A stretch of DNA of 64,000 nucleotides from Fimadaptatus sp948467645 (lineage in GTDB: Bacteria; Bacillota; Clostridia; Christensenellales; Aristaeellaceae), in the NCBI GenBank assembly GCA_948467645.1, contig CAOKFD010000002.1:28497-92496 (forward strand), in the 5' to 3' direction. Below, in pieces: positions 26,059 to 35,523 of this stretch (its first letter is position 1; each line of letters begins with the position of its first letter). Under the pieces are notes generated by a model. The model was not told where the DNA came from, ran no database searches, and saw only the letters and a program-made list of their open reading frames with translations. The position numbers and the translations under genes were made by a program.

Positions 26059-27654
26059 TTACTCGGCGCCGTATATCTTGTCGTATCCCTTCTGCAGCAG
26101 TTCTACATACTGATCCACGCCATAGCCCTGCAGGTCGTTCAGATAAGCATCCCAATCGTTATCTATGCTCTTTGCGCCCGTTACAAACTGCGCAATAGAC
26201 ATATCCACGTAATCGCCTATGGTAGTCTTAAGGTCGTTATACTTACCCGTTTCGTCGCCCTCAAGGAAGAACACATTCGGCACCGGGGAAATCAGATAAT
26301 TGGCGTACAGATTCTCAGTCTCGCTTTCAATGCGCGCCTCGAATATGGTGGAATCTGAGTACAAACGATCGTCATCGGCCATGGGGCTCCACTGGGCGCG
26401 ATGTTCCTTCAGGCCAAGTACGGGGCCGGCAGAGAACGCTTCGTTTTTATACTCGTCGGAATCAGGCAGGAACTCCCACACGTAATCGCCGCCAAGTATA
26501 TTCTTCTGACCCGCTTCCGCATACTTCCAACCATGGCCTTCCGCACCGTAGTAACGGATTATGGATGCTTCCGGTTCCAATGCCGCGCCCATCCACTTTA
26601 TGGCGGCTTCGGGGTTCTGGCACTTATCGGTGATAGTAAAGTAGCCGCCAACATTCATGTTGATAAACATGTTGTGAGGGGTAAACTGCACGCCTTCCGG
26701 ACCCTTGAGAGGCTCAATGGCGCGGTAATTGTGGTATACGTATTCGTTCTTCATATCCGTCTGGTAAATAGCACCTACAAAGGAGCCTACCAGAGCAGGA
26801 TCGCTGCCCATGGTCTGTTTGAACTGAGAGCCTTCCTGAGTGAACGCGGCCACGTCTACAAGGCCCTCGGCATACATCTTATTGAGGTAGCGCAATGCTT
26901 CGCGGAATTCATCCTTGTTTGCCTGGAATTCTATCTTCCCATCCAGAGCCGCAACGTACTTCTTATTCGCAGTATCGATTTCGATGAAGGAATCCAGGAA
27001 TCCGTTTACCCAGTCAGACATACCGCTGAGCGGTATCTCGTCGCTCTGTCCATTGTTATTCAGATCGCCGCTTTTTACCGCGACCAGGAAGTTATAATAC
27101 TCTTCCGTAGTCGTCGGAACTTCCATGTTCAGCTTTTCCAGCCAGTCCATGTTGATATACAGTTTGGAAGCGGCGCGGCAGTGACCGCACTCAGAGAAGC
27201 GGCATATGGAATATATATTGCCGTCAGGCGCAACGTGCATGTTATAATACTCAGGGCGCTCGGCATACAGTTCGCTCAGACGTTCGTTCGATGCGATGTA
27301 GTCGTTTAGCGGGATAAATATGCCTTCCTGCACGCCATACGTATTTATCTCGCTAAAGCTAAACTGAGCGCCGTCGCCGGTCAGGAATATTTCAGGGTAA
27401 TCGCCGCTAGCAAGCAGCAGCTGCTTCTGAGTGGATGCTTCCTGGTTGGAGAATACATATCCAGTCGGATCGATGCGCACGCCTGTCTTTTCCTCAAGAT
27501 ACTTAAGCGAATAGTTCTCGGAGTAGTCCAACGACGGGTCGCCTTCTACGAACGCGGTTATCACGATCGGTTCGGCGCCGTCGGCCAAGGCAAACGCCGG
27601 CAGCATGGCAATGGCCATTACAAAAGCAATCAGTACGGACAGTGTTTTCTTCAT
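26059..27654 (-). CDS. Extracellular solute-binding protein of a carbohydrate ABC transporter
   Basis: 531 residues with a signal peptide MKKTLSVLIAFVMAIAMLPA followed by FALA; no lipobox cysteine is seen, which is unusual for a Gram-positive binding protein. The size and segments such as GDGAQFSF, LEKLNMEVPTTTEEYYNFL and GAALEPEASIIRYYG fit the LplA/YtcQ oligosaccharide-binding group. GGGAGGG precedes the ATG. It delivers substrate to the two permeases encoded upstream. No ATPase gene is in the cluster; such systems commonly share MsmX. Confidence 0.9.
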   Translation of the reverse strand: MKKTLSVLIAFVMAIAMLPAFALADGAEPIVITAFVEGDPSLDYSENYSLKYLEEKTGVRIDPTGYVFSNQEASTQKQLLLASGDYPEIFLTGDGAQFSFSEINTYGVQEGIFIPLNDYIASNERLSELYAERPEYYNMHVAPDGNIYSICRFSECGHCRAASKLYINMDWLEKLNMEVPTTTEEYYNFLVAVKSGDLNNNGQSDEIPLSGMSDWVNGFLDSFIEIDTANKKYVAALDGKIEFQANKDEFREALRYLNKMYAEGLVDVAAFTQEGSQFKQTMGSDPALVGSFVGAIYQTDMKNEYVYHNYRAIEPLKGPEGVQFTPHNMFINMNVGGYFTITDKCQNPEAAIKWMGAALEPEASIIRYYGAEGHGWKYAEAGQKNILGGDYVWEFLPDSDEYKNEAFSAGPVLGLKEHRAQWSPMADDDRLYSDSTIFEARIESETENLYANYLISPVPNVFFLEGDETGKYNDLKTTIGDYVDMSIAQFVTGAKSIDNDWDAYLNDLQGYGVDQYVELLQKGYDKIYGAE

Positions 27655-27743
27655 TATCGATTCCCTCCCAATATAATTTTACGCATTAGCTAACGGCGCA
27701 CGAAACGACTGCGCACATCGTTCCATCACCGTCCTAATCGGCT

Positions 27744-28658
27744 TTAACCCTTGAGCGAGCCCAGCATTATTCCCTTTACAAAGTGCTTTTGTATAAACGG
27801 ATACAGCATCATAACCGGAGCCGAGGCTATCACTATAAGCGAATACTGATACAGATTTTTCAGGTAAAGCTTATCCATATATTCTTCCATAGACATAGTC
27901 GCCAGTGAAGAATCGTTCATATCCTCGACAATGAGGAAGTTGCGCAACACTATCTGTAACGGCAGCAGGTTACTGTCGCGCAGATATATCATGGCGTTAA
28001 AATACTGGTTCCAATGTCCTACCGCATACCACAGCACCAATACCGCGATTATGGGCTTAGCCAAAGGCAGAACTACGCTTATAAGGTACCTGTCATCCGT
28101 ACATCCGTCTAGCGACGCGGATTCATACAGATCAAACGGAATGGACGACTGTATATAAGTGCGCGCGATTATCACGTTGTACACGCTCATCGCACCGGGT
28201 ATCAGCATTGCCCATGCGGTGTTTATCATCCTCAAATCGCGCACAAGCAGATACGTCGGTATCATGCCGCCGCTAAACAGCATTGTAAAAGTGAATATCA
28301 CCGTTACTACGCCCCTGCCCTTTAGATCTCGCCGAGAAAGCGGATATGCCGCCAGCATAGTGACGACTATGTTTATAAATGTACCCACAACGGTGTAGAA
28401 TATGGAGTTGCGAAATCCTATCCATACCTTTTCGGTCGTAAACACCGCCGCATACCCTTTTAGGCTAAAGTCGACCGGCCAAAGATATACCCATCCGTTT
28501 CCGACTGCCTCCGGCGATGAAAATGAGGACGACACGATGTATACAAGTGGAATGAGAATAATAACCAGCATGAACCAAAGTATTACTTCGGTTATCACAA
28601 TGTACACCATGTCGGCAGTGGAGTTTTTCCGGATCTTATTGGTCTGTTTCACAGTCAT
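27744..28658 (-). CDS. Carbohydrate ABC transporter permease, LplC/YtcP type
   Basis: 304 residues, six membrane helices. The EAA loop is ESASLDGCTDDRYLISVVLP, the contact site for the ATPase. The start at 28658 follows GGAGG by 9 nt; an in-frame ATG three codons upstream touches that site. It ends KGIMLGSLKG, the usual C-terminus of this family. It is 15 bp from the other permease gene and forms a heterodimer with it. Confidence 0.93.
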   Translation of the reverse strand: MTVKQTNKIRKNSTADMVYIVITEVILWFMLVIILIPLVYIVSSSFSSPEAVGNGWVYLWPVDFSLKGYAAVFTTEKVWIGFRNSIFYTVVGTFINIVVTMLAAYPLSRRDLKGRGVVTVIFTFTMLFSGGMIPTYLLVRDLRMINTAWAMLIPGAMSVYNVIIARTYIQSSIPFDLYESASLDGCTDDRYLISVVLPLAKPIIAVLVLWYAVGHWNQYFNAMIYLRDSNLLPLQIVLRNFLIVEDMNDSSLATMSMEEYMDKLYLKNLYQYSLIVIASAPVMMLYPFIQKHFVKGIMLGSLKG

Positions 28659-28673
28659 CGCTCGCATCCTCCA

Positions 28674-29615
28674 TTACCAAAGGCTTGTCTCGTTTACGCG
28701 GCGCGCAATAGCATTTGCGCTGCACAGCAGTATCAAGTTTACGACCGAATTGAACAGACCCACAGCCGTGGAATACGAATACTGTATGTCCTGCAATCCG
28801 CGCTTGTACACATACGTCGATATTATCTCGGATTGAGACAGGTTCAACGTCTTTTGCATCAGGTATACCTTTTCATAGCCTACGCTAAGCAGCGAACCCA
28901 GTGACAATATCATCTGAATTATTATCGTAGGCATTATGCCGGGCAGGTCTACATGGTACACCCGCTGAAACCTGTTTGCACCGTCGATTATTGCAGCTTC
29001 CTGAAGCGATGGATCTATACCTGCGAGCGCCGCAAGGTATATTACGGCAGAATAGCCCGCGCCCTGCCATACGCCTGACCATACGTATATACTGCGAAAC
29101 GCGTCGGGATTGCCCATAAAGTCCTGCACGGGAAGCCCAACAAGTCGGAGCACATTATTTATAAGGCCGGTACGCACATGCAGGAATTGCGTGATAATCG
29201 ACACCATGACCACGGTGGATATAAAGTAAGGCGCGTATGTAACCATCTGAACCACTTTTTTAAAGTGATTATGTTTACATTCATTGAGCGCCAGCGCCAA
29301 TACTATCGGTGCCGGAAAACCGGCTATGAAGCCGTACACGCTGAGAGCCAACGTATTTCCTATCAGTTGCTTAAACACCGGCGTACCGAAGAAGTCGCGA
29401 AAGTGCTTTAGTCCCACCCACGGACTGCCCCATACGCCCTTGCGAAGCGAATAATCCTCAAATGCGATCAGTACTCCGCTCATCGGCACATAGCAGAATA
29501 TTATGATGTACGCCATCGGTATAAGTAGCATCAGATACAGTCTGCCGTGGCGCTTAAGCTCGCGTATTACGCCATTCATGCCACTGCGCTTGGTTTTGGA
29601 TACCGCCGCATTCAT
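28674..29615 (-). CDS. Carbohydrate ABC transporter permease, LplB type
   Basis: 313 residues, six helices, with RHGRLYLMLLIPMAYIIIF at the N-terminus and the EAA loop EAAIIDGANRFQRVYHVDLP. The C-terminus has TYVYKRGLQDIQYSYSTAVG, as in LplB/YtcP-like proteins. The start at 29615 is preferred because GGAGGG lies 12 nt upstream. First permease gene of the uptake operon. Confidence 0.93.
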   Translation of the reverse strand: MNAAVSKTKRSGMNGVIRELKRHGRLYLMLLIPMAYIIIFCYVPMSGVLIAFEDYSLRKGVWGSPWVGLKHFRDFFGTPVFKQLIGNTLALSVYGFIAGFPAPIVLALALNECKHNHFKKVVQMVTYAPYFISTVVMVSIITQFLHVRTGLINNVLRLVGLPVQDFMGNPDAFRSIYVWSGVWQGAGYSAVIYLAALAGIDPSLQEAAIIDGANRFQRVYHVDLPGIMPTIIIQMILSLGSLLSVGYEKVYLMQKTLNLSQSEIISTYVYKRGLQDIQYSYSTAVGLFNSVVNLILLCSANAIARRVNETSLW

Positions 29616-29735
29616 ATGGATTCGTTTCCCTCCGCTCATACGTTATTGCCATTTACAACTTAAATTGTATATTACGCGTCGCTTTACTTCAAGCCAAAAT
29701 GTTTTTTCATCCGATTCCACTTTACTTTTACATGC

Positions 29736-29764
29736 AAAAATCCTTGCCAAAGCGCAAGGATTTT
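29736..29764 (-). terminator. Terminator of the AraC/two-TM regulator gene
   Basis: AAAATCCTTG pairs with CAAGGATTTT around an 8-nt loop, with T runs on the minus-strand side. Confidence 0.85.
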
Positions 29765-29786
29765 GATAATTTAAGGCATAGGCGCC

Positions 29787-32108
29787 TTATTTTGGGTTTT
29801 GTGCGTCTTTATCGCCCTTTGCACGCTTTCGATATTCGCTCGGCGTCACTCCCAAATTGCGTTTGAATGCGCTTCTAAGGTTATACACATGCTCAAATCC
29901 GGTTAGCGATGCGATCTCATCCAACGACAGCGGTCGGTCTATCAGCTTAAGCGCATGGTCTATGCGCAAGCGCTCGATATATGCCGAGAAGTTTACTCCA
30001 GTGCAATCTTTGAACGCACGGCTAAGATATGCGTCGGCTATCGAAAAATGCGTTGCCGCGCTTGATAGCGTCAGTTCGGGATCGGTATAATTCCCGTCTA
30101 CATATTCCCGCACTGAATTTATAAGGGCGTCGGTGCGCCCGGATTGGCGCTTCTGAACTCTTGATACAAACTCGTCCAGGCATTCCAATATGCCGTCAAG
30201 CGCATGTGAAGCGTTGTCCATCGTCATTATCCGCTGCACGGCATTTTCCATATGTTTCTGCTCGCCGTTTCCGTCGTTGCCCAGCATTTGGCCAATGCGC
30301 ATTATTGTGGCGCACATGCCGTTTATGAGCAGGCTTTGCGACTGCGACATATGACCGCTAAGTCTTTCCGCACCGAACACGCTCAAAACCAGTTCATGCA
30401 CCTTGCCGCCGTTTCCGGCTATGGTAAAGTTGATAAGCTGATTCTCCACGTCCAGCGAATATGAATAGGCTCGTACGGGCATATTTCGCTGATATTCGAT
30501 CGATACCCCCTGCCTTTCGGGATATAGATACAGCATATCCGCACAACGCGCGTATGCGTAACTAATATCTGTAAAACGCTCTATCGGCACTGATATTACG
30601 CACTTTATACACATATCGCGGCCATCCGAATCCTCGGATATGCGTTTAAGTGCGTTCCTAAGCTGCGTTTCAATATCATCCATTTCGCTTGCGGTTATGC
30701 TAAATATAAGCACGCAGCCGTTCAGCGACGTTTCGAACAGGTCGTATTCCGCGCCGATCGTTTCAGAAAAGGCCTTGGTGCGTATTGCGCTCATGGTACT
30801 GGCTTCCGCTATGCTGAGTTCTGTGCCTATGCGTTCAAACCTTACAAGAGCCAGCATAAATGGGCCGCTGAGTTTGGGCTGATTTATGTACTCCAGCATA
30901 TCCGTCGCTTCTTTATCGTCGCTGAAATAACCGCCCAATAGATTTTCAAAGAATAGCTGGTCGATTACATTTATCTGGCGCGATACGTACTGCTTCATCT
31001 GATTGTGTTTGACTATCAGCTCGTTTACATTGTTGCTGAACTGCTGCATGGTATTTAGCGCCATAATGTAGTTGTCAGGCTTGACCTGCTTGATCTCCGA
31101 CGCATACATTTGTTTCAGGTTATACGATATTCTGTCCAGCGGCATACCTAGTCTGCGCGCAAAATAGACAGCCGCTATCGTGCCGAATATTACCGACAGT
31201 ATTACTACCAATATAATCACGTTCCTGAGCCACGATACCTTGGACGTTATTGCAGCTGTGGGTATAAGTACGTTGTACTCAAGCTGATTATACTTTGACC
31301 GCATAGACACTTTTACCATATTATGGCCTTCTTCCGTCGGCACAGCCTCTATTGCCGGACATGCCATTATTATCTCGCCGCCCGAGGTCTGCGCCCATGC
31401 CACCGCGCCCGTCTCAGTCTCTATCGCCATTTCCATATCGCTTATAAATTTACTCGCATTTATGATAAACACAACGCTTCCACGCGACAGGCCATCTTTG
31501 TATAGAGGCCATACCATCAGCCCAAGCTGACAGCTTTGCTTATTGCCGCCGCTATACCCTTCCAATGTAGCCTGACGCGCAGGTATGAAGTAGCAATTTC
31601 TGCTATCGTTGATTATTTTATTCCACCCCTTCTCATCTATACATTCCATACTCAAAAAGTGCGGATAATATATCGATGAGCGCATGAAGCTATACCCGCT
31701 TTTCGCCTCATAAAGCGTATCAGGAGTTTTAAGGTATACCAAAAAGTCATATATTATTGTGCCGCCAGTATAAAGCTGCTTAAGCTCGTTGCGAAACTGC
31801 ATCGACTGCATTACCGTGTTTGGATCATCATATGGCGATTTGCTGGTCAAAAGCGAGTTCATATACGTTGATTCAAGCAGCTGGGACATTATGTCACGTA
31901 TTCTGCGAAAGTCTGCGTCCATATTCTCGACATTCATGCTGAGCATCGCACGCGTTTTACTATACTCGTTCTCGGATACGACTCTAATCGTATATGTATA
32001 AAAAATGCTGCCAATAAGCACCGGTATCATCGCTACTATCAAAAAAGTTGCAAGGAATGAATACATGATTCGCTTGGCATACTTATTTTGCGTCGCATTT
32101 GTAGCCAT
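29787..32108 (-). CDS. Membrane-bound AraC-family regulator with extracellular sensor
   Basis: 773 residues. A first membrane segment at about 14-37, an extracellular region of about 260 residues, a second membrane segment near 295-318 (NVIILVVILSVIFGTIAAVY), a cytoplasmic linker and a C-terminal AraC DNA-binding domain (about 670-765) with HFSIADAYLSRAFKDCTGVN and GFEHVYNLRSAFKRNLGVTP. This architecture is typical of one-component regulators next to LplABC-type oligosaccharide importers, where the outside domain senses the sugar or loaded binding protein. Its own terminator separates it from the permease operon, which it is inferred to activate. Confidence 0.92.
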   Translation of the reverse strand: MATNATQNKYAKRIMYSFLATFLIVAMIPVLIGSIFYTYTIRVVSENEYSKTRAMLSMNVENMDADFRRIRDIMSQLLESTYMNSLLTSKSPYDDPNTVMQSMQFRNELKQLYTGGTIIYDFLVYLKTPDTLYEAKSGYSFMRSSIYYPHFLSMECIDEKGWNKIINDSRNCYFIPARQATLEGYSGGNKQSCQLGLMVWPLYKDGLSRGSVVFIINASKFISDMEMAIETETGAVAWAQTSGGEIIMACPAIEAVPTEEGHNMVKVSMRSKYNQLEYNVLIPTAAITSKVSWLRNVIILVVILSVIFGTIAAVYFARRLGMPLDRISYNLKQMYASEIKQVKPDNYIMALNTMQQFSNNVNELIVKHNQMKQYVSRQINVIDQLFFENLLGGYFSDDKEATDMLEYINQPKLSGPFMLALVRFERIGTELSIAEASTMSAIRTKAFSETIGAEYDLFETSLNGCVLIFSITASEMDDIETQLRNALKRISEDSDGRDMCIKCVISVPIERFTDISYAYARCADMLYLYPERQGVSIEYQRNMPVRAYSYSLDVENQLINFTIAGNGGKVHELVLSVFGAERLSGHMSQSQSLLINGMCATIMRIGQMLGNDGNGEQKHMENAVQRIMTMDNASHALDGILECLDEFVSRVQKRQSGRTDALINSVREYVDGNYTDPELTLSSAATHFSIADAYLSRAFKDCTGVNFSAYIERLRIDHALKLIDRPLSLDEIASLTGFEHVYNLRSAFKRNLGVTPSEYRKRAKGDKDAQNPK

Positions 32109-32244
32109 ACGCTCTGCTCCTTTACATAGTTTGATGTTAAATGCATGTGTTTAAGTATACATTGCGTTTATCGTTTTGTCAATTATACCGTCTGGCATCA
32201 CTTTTATCCGGATAGCGCAATACATTTTTACTCAATATAAAATA

Positions 32245-32274
32245 TCTCCGCGCCTTTTGATTCAGGCGCGGAGA
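32245..32274 (-). terminator. Terminator of cobT
   Basis: TCTCCGCGCCT pairs with AGGCGCGGAGA, followed on the minus strand by TATTTTATATT. Confidence 0.82.
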
Positions 32275-32305
32275 CACAATACAGATTGGGTTTTATGCGG
32301 CACGA

Positions 32306-33379
32306 TTATCGCTTTTCCTCGCGCATATCCACATAATCTCTCCTATCGATTTTTGCCCCGCCGAACGACACCATGCTGTTCATTGTATACAGCGCGTCGT
32401 CCATTATCTGCATCATTATCGGGCATCCGCTTCCCTCGCCCAGGCGCATGTCCAGATTAAGCCGGGGGTCAAGCCCCGCCTCTTTCGCGGCCAGCAGAAA
32501 CGCCGGCTCAGCCGATACGTGCGAGCCGAACAGATACCCGCGTACATCGGGCTGAATGCGCGTCGCGCACACGGCCGCGACCATGCCTATAAAGCCGTCC
32601 ACGATCGCCGCGATATGCGACTGCGCCGCGCCTATGTAAGCGCCCGTCATTGCGCATATGTCAAGGCCGCCCACCTTGCCAAGTACGTCAACCGGGTCGG
32701 TCGGGTCAGGCTGGTTCAGCGCAATTCCACGGCGCACCACCTCGCGCTTGAGGGCGAACTGTTCCTCGCTCAGCCCCGCGCCGCGCCCCACTGTCACGCC
32801 CGCGTCCGCTCCCGTCAGCGCCGACAGCACCGCCGCCGAGGTGCAGGTATTGCATATGCCCATCTCGCCCACGCCGATTACACTTATGCCCTCGCTCGCG
32901 GCCTTTATTGCGGCGGCGCGGCCGATTTCGATGGCCTGAACCGCTTCGTCACGGCTCATCGCAGGGCCTGTCGTGAAGTCGTGCGTGCCCGGCATTACCT
33001 TTTTGTTTATTAGCGGCGCGCAGGTTTCGGCTGGCGCGTTTATGCCCACGTCGTAGACTTCGATAGCCGCGTTTGCGCGCTCGGCCAGCCTGCCCATGCC
33101 GGTAAGCCCTTTGGCTATATTTATGCCCTGAACCCGCGTGACCGACTGCGGCACGGGCGATATGCCCTGCGCGTGCACGCCGTTGTCGGCACAGAATACC
33201 AGCATCCGCCGCCGGTCGATGTTTGCGGGAATGCGCCTGAATATGCCCGCCAGATGGATTACTATCGTCTCCAGCTCGCCCAGCGCGCCTATGGGCTTGG
33301 CCAGCGAGTCTATGTAGTCCCGCGCCGCGGCCATCGCACGCGCGTCAGCCGGCCTTACGGGGGTAAGATAATCGCTCAT
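32306..33379 (-). CDS. cobT: Nicotinate-nucleotide--dimethylbenzimidazole phosphoribosyltransferase
   Basis: 357 residues, the usual CobT length. It activates the lower-ligand base to its alpha-ribotide for cobalamin assembly. Motifs seen are VFCADNGVHAQGISPVPQSV, GVGEMGICNTCTSAAVLSAL and GGLDICAMTGAYIGAA. It is the only cobamide gene in the window and no cobalamin riboswitch is visible in the 92-bp gap upstream, so a salvage role is plausible. It lies downstream of the phosphorylase gene but behind a hairpin. Confidence 0.96.
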   Translation of the reverse strand: MSDYLTPVRPADARAMAAARDYIDSLAKPIGALGELETIVIHLAGIFRRIPANIDRRRMLVFCADNGVHAQGISPVPQSVTRVQGINIAKGLTGMGRLAERANAAIEVYDVGINAPAETCAPLINKKVMPGTHDFTTGPAMSRDEAVQAIEIGRAAAIKAASEGISVIGVGEMGICNTCTSAAVLSALTGADAGVTVGRGAGLSEEQFALKREVVRRGIALNQPDPTDPVDVLGKVGGLDICAMTGAYIGAAQSHIAAIVDGFIGMVAAVCATRIQPDVRGYLFGSHVSAEPAFLLAAKEAGLDPRLNLDMRLGEGSGCPIMMQIMDDALYTMNSMVSFGGAKIDRRDYVDMREEKR

Positions 33380-33423
33380 TCAAATGCCTTTCAATAACAC
33401 GGTTTGATGTGGCAGCGATTTAA

Positions 33424-33458
33424 GGCATATGGCCGAGGTTTTGCCCTGGCCATATGCC
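33424..33458 (-). terminator. Hairpin after the pyrimidine-nucleoside phosphorylase gene
   Basis: An 11-bp perfect stem GGCATATGGCC/GGCCATATGCC with a 13-nt loop lies 15 bp past the stop. Only TTAAATC follows, so it may be a weak terminator. Confidence 0.6.
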
Positions 33459-33472
33459 CGTATCACCCGAGA

Positions 33473-34780
33473 TCACTCGCGTATGACCGCATGTATCAGC
33501 GGCGCGGGCTCCATGCGCTCGTCGCCGATGTCGATTGCGCCGAGCAGCATCGCCTGTGCGCGTTCGAGATTCTTCTTATCGTTCACATGCAGCTCGGCCA
33601 GCTCGTCGCCCGCGTCCACATGCTCGCCCAGCCTGTGGCGCAGTATCAGACCCACGCCCAAGTCTATCACATCGTCCATACTCTCGCGGCCAGCGCCCAG
33701 CAGCATCGACGCGCGGCCTATGTCGCACGCGCGCATCGCATTTATCCAGCCGCCGCGCGGCGCGCGCACCGAAATCTTCTCATTGCAGCCCGGCAGCAGG
33801 CTCAGATCGTCCACAACGCGCGCGTCGCCGTGCTGTGCCGCGATCATCTGGCGCAGTTTCTCAAGTGCCGCGCCCGAGTCCATCTTTTCGCGCATAAGCT
33901 TGCGCGCCGCTTCGGGCGTGTCGGCCACGCGCGACGCGATCAGCATCAGTTCGCCCAGACTGAATACAACGTCCTTCAGCGCGCCGCCGTTTTCGCCGCG
34001 CAGTATGCGCACAGCATCCTCTACCTCCAGCGCGTTGCCGATGTACATGCCCAGCGGCTGGTTCATGTCCGTGACCAGCGCGGCCACGTTGCGCCCCGCC
34101 TGACAGCCTATGCGCACCATGTCGCGCGCCAGCTTGCGCGCGTCCTCGTCGCGCTCCATCAGCGCGCCCGAGCCGCTCTTTACGTCCAGCACAATCGCGC
34201 GCGTGCCCGCCGCCAGCTTCTTGGACAGTATCGACGACACTATCAGCGGCAGCGAATCAACAGTACCGGTCACGTCGCGCAGGGCGTACAGCCGCTTGTC
34301 GGCGGGCGCGAGATGCGCGCTCTGCCCCGCGACCGCACAGCCCACGCGCTGTACAATCGATATGAATTCCTGCGGCTCCAGCTGATGACGGAAGCCGGGT
34401 ATCGAGTCCAGCTTGTCCAGCGTGCCGCCGGTAAAGCCCAGCCCGCGCCCGCTCATCTTGGCGACCGGCGCGCCGCACGCCGCAATCAGCGGCGCGAGTA
34501 TCAGCGTAGTCGTATCGCCCACGCCGCCGGTGGAATGCTTGTCGACCGGTATGCCGTCGATGGCATTTAGGTCAAGCGTATCGCCCGAATGCTCCATATC
34601 TATGGTCAGGCGCACGGTCTCGCGGTCGGTCATGCCGTTTATGCGTATCGCCATCAGCAGCGCCGCCAGCTGGTAATCCGGCGTGGCCGGGTCTATCGTC
34701 GCGTCAACAAACTGATCTATCTGCGCGTCGGTCAGCTCGCCGCCGCACTTTTTCACTTCAATAATATCGAGTATGTTCAT
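33473..34780 (-). CDS. pdp: Pyrimidine-nucleoside (thymidine) phosphorylase
   Basis: 435 residues, the family length. It splits thymidine, deoxyuridine or uridine with phosphate. The signature SGRGLGFTGGTLDKLDSIPG and the phosphate-binding DKHSTGGVGDTT are intact, and the C-terminal domain is present. AGGAGG precedes the ATG. Whether it is the thymidine-specific DeoA or the broader Pdp cannot be told. It follows a base-excision glycosylase gene by 21 bp, so the two probably form a nucleoside-salvage and repair unit. Confidence 0.95.
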   Translation of the reverse strand: MNILDIIEVKKCGGELTDAQIDQFVDATIDPATPDYQLAALLMAIRINGMTDRETVRLTIDMEHSGDTLDLNAIDGIPVDKHSTGGVGDTTTLILAPLIAACGAPVAKMSGRGLGFTGGTLDKLDSIPGFRHQLEPQEFISIVQRVGCAVAGQSAHLAPADKRLYALRDVTGTVDSLPLIVSSILSKKLAAGTRAIVLDVKSGSGALMERDEDARKLARDMVRIGCQAGRNVAALVTDMNQPLGMYIGNALEVEDAVRILRGENGGALKDVVFSLGELMLIASRVADTPEAARKLMREKMDSGAALEKLRQMIAAQHGDARVVDDLSLLPGCNEKISVRAPRGGWINAMRACDIGRASMLLGAGRESMDDVIDLGVGLILRHRLGEHVDAGDELAELHVNDKKNLERAQAMLLGAIDIGDERMEPAPLIHAVIRE

Positions 34781-34801
34781 GACAATCCTCCTCGGATTAG
34801 T

Positions 34802-35290
34802 TTATTTCACCGCAATGCCCGCGCCCGCCAGCGCCGCGCGCCACGCGGACTTCTTCTCATCATATTTAATGGTATAGGCAGGGCTGGTCGAGGGCAGGCG
34901 CAATGTTGGTATGTCAAGGCCCTTTATGTGCCGCCTGTACAGCGCCGCCGCCGTGCCACCGTTAAGCAGTATCTTTTCCAACTGCATGTTCTTAGCAAGC
35001 GATGGTATGTCGTTCGCCACCTCGTTGCGTATCATTGAATCGCTGCTTGTCTCGCGCTCGCAGCAATGGCACACGTCCCACAGCGCTATGCCGTGCGCCA
35101 GCAGCATACGGCCGCGCGCCTCATAATCGGCTATATATTCGCCGCACAGCAATTCGCACATTATCGGCCAGAACGCATTGCGCGGGTGGGCGTAATACTG
35201 GCCGTCCTCCAGCGACTTTACCGACGGCATTGAGCCGAGTATCAGCACGCGGCATTCGGGCGACCATATCGGAGCGAAACCGGTAATCAT
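34802..35290 (-). CDS. Hypoxanthine-DNA glycosylase-like protein (UDG superfamily family 6)
   Basis: 162 residues. VLILGSMPSVKSLEDGQYYA then HPRNAFWPIM is the active-site region characteristic of the DNA-deoxyinosine glycosylase branch, with Asn in the catalytic loop. LRLPSTSPAYT corresponds to the second UDG motif. These enzymes excise hypoxanthine from DNA. The Shine-Dalgarno sequence is weak. It is the first gene of a pair with the pyrimidine phosphorylase. Confidence 0.85.
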   Translation of the reverse strand: MITGFAPIWSPECRVLILGSMPSVKSLEDGQYYAHPRNAFWPIMCELLCGEYIADYEARGRMLLAHGIALWDVCHCCERETSSDSMIRNEVANDIPSLAKNMQLEKILLNGGTAAALYRRHIKGLDIPTLRLPSTSPAYTIKYDEKKSAWRAALAGAGIAVK

Positions 35291-35523
35291 TCGTTTAATG
35301 CACCGCTTTCATATGCATATTAATCAATTTCCAATTCTCTGCACATCGCAATTATAACAGATTGGGATTAATGTGTCTATGCAAATTCTGCAATGTGCGG
35401 TATAATGGATTGTAAGGCGAATGATTTATACAGGGCGCTGGAAATACCCGGCCCGCATTGTCATACCGATTGCGGAATATACGCAATGCGCCGCTCCGGC
35501 GCGCAGCAGAAAAGGGTGATCGT

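Noticed and set aside
33380..33472. Cobalamin riboswitch before cobT
   Set aside because: The gap is too short and mostly occupied by the upstream gene's hairpin; no B12-box is seen.
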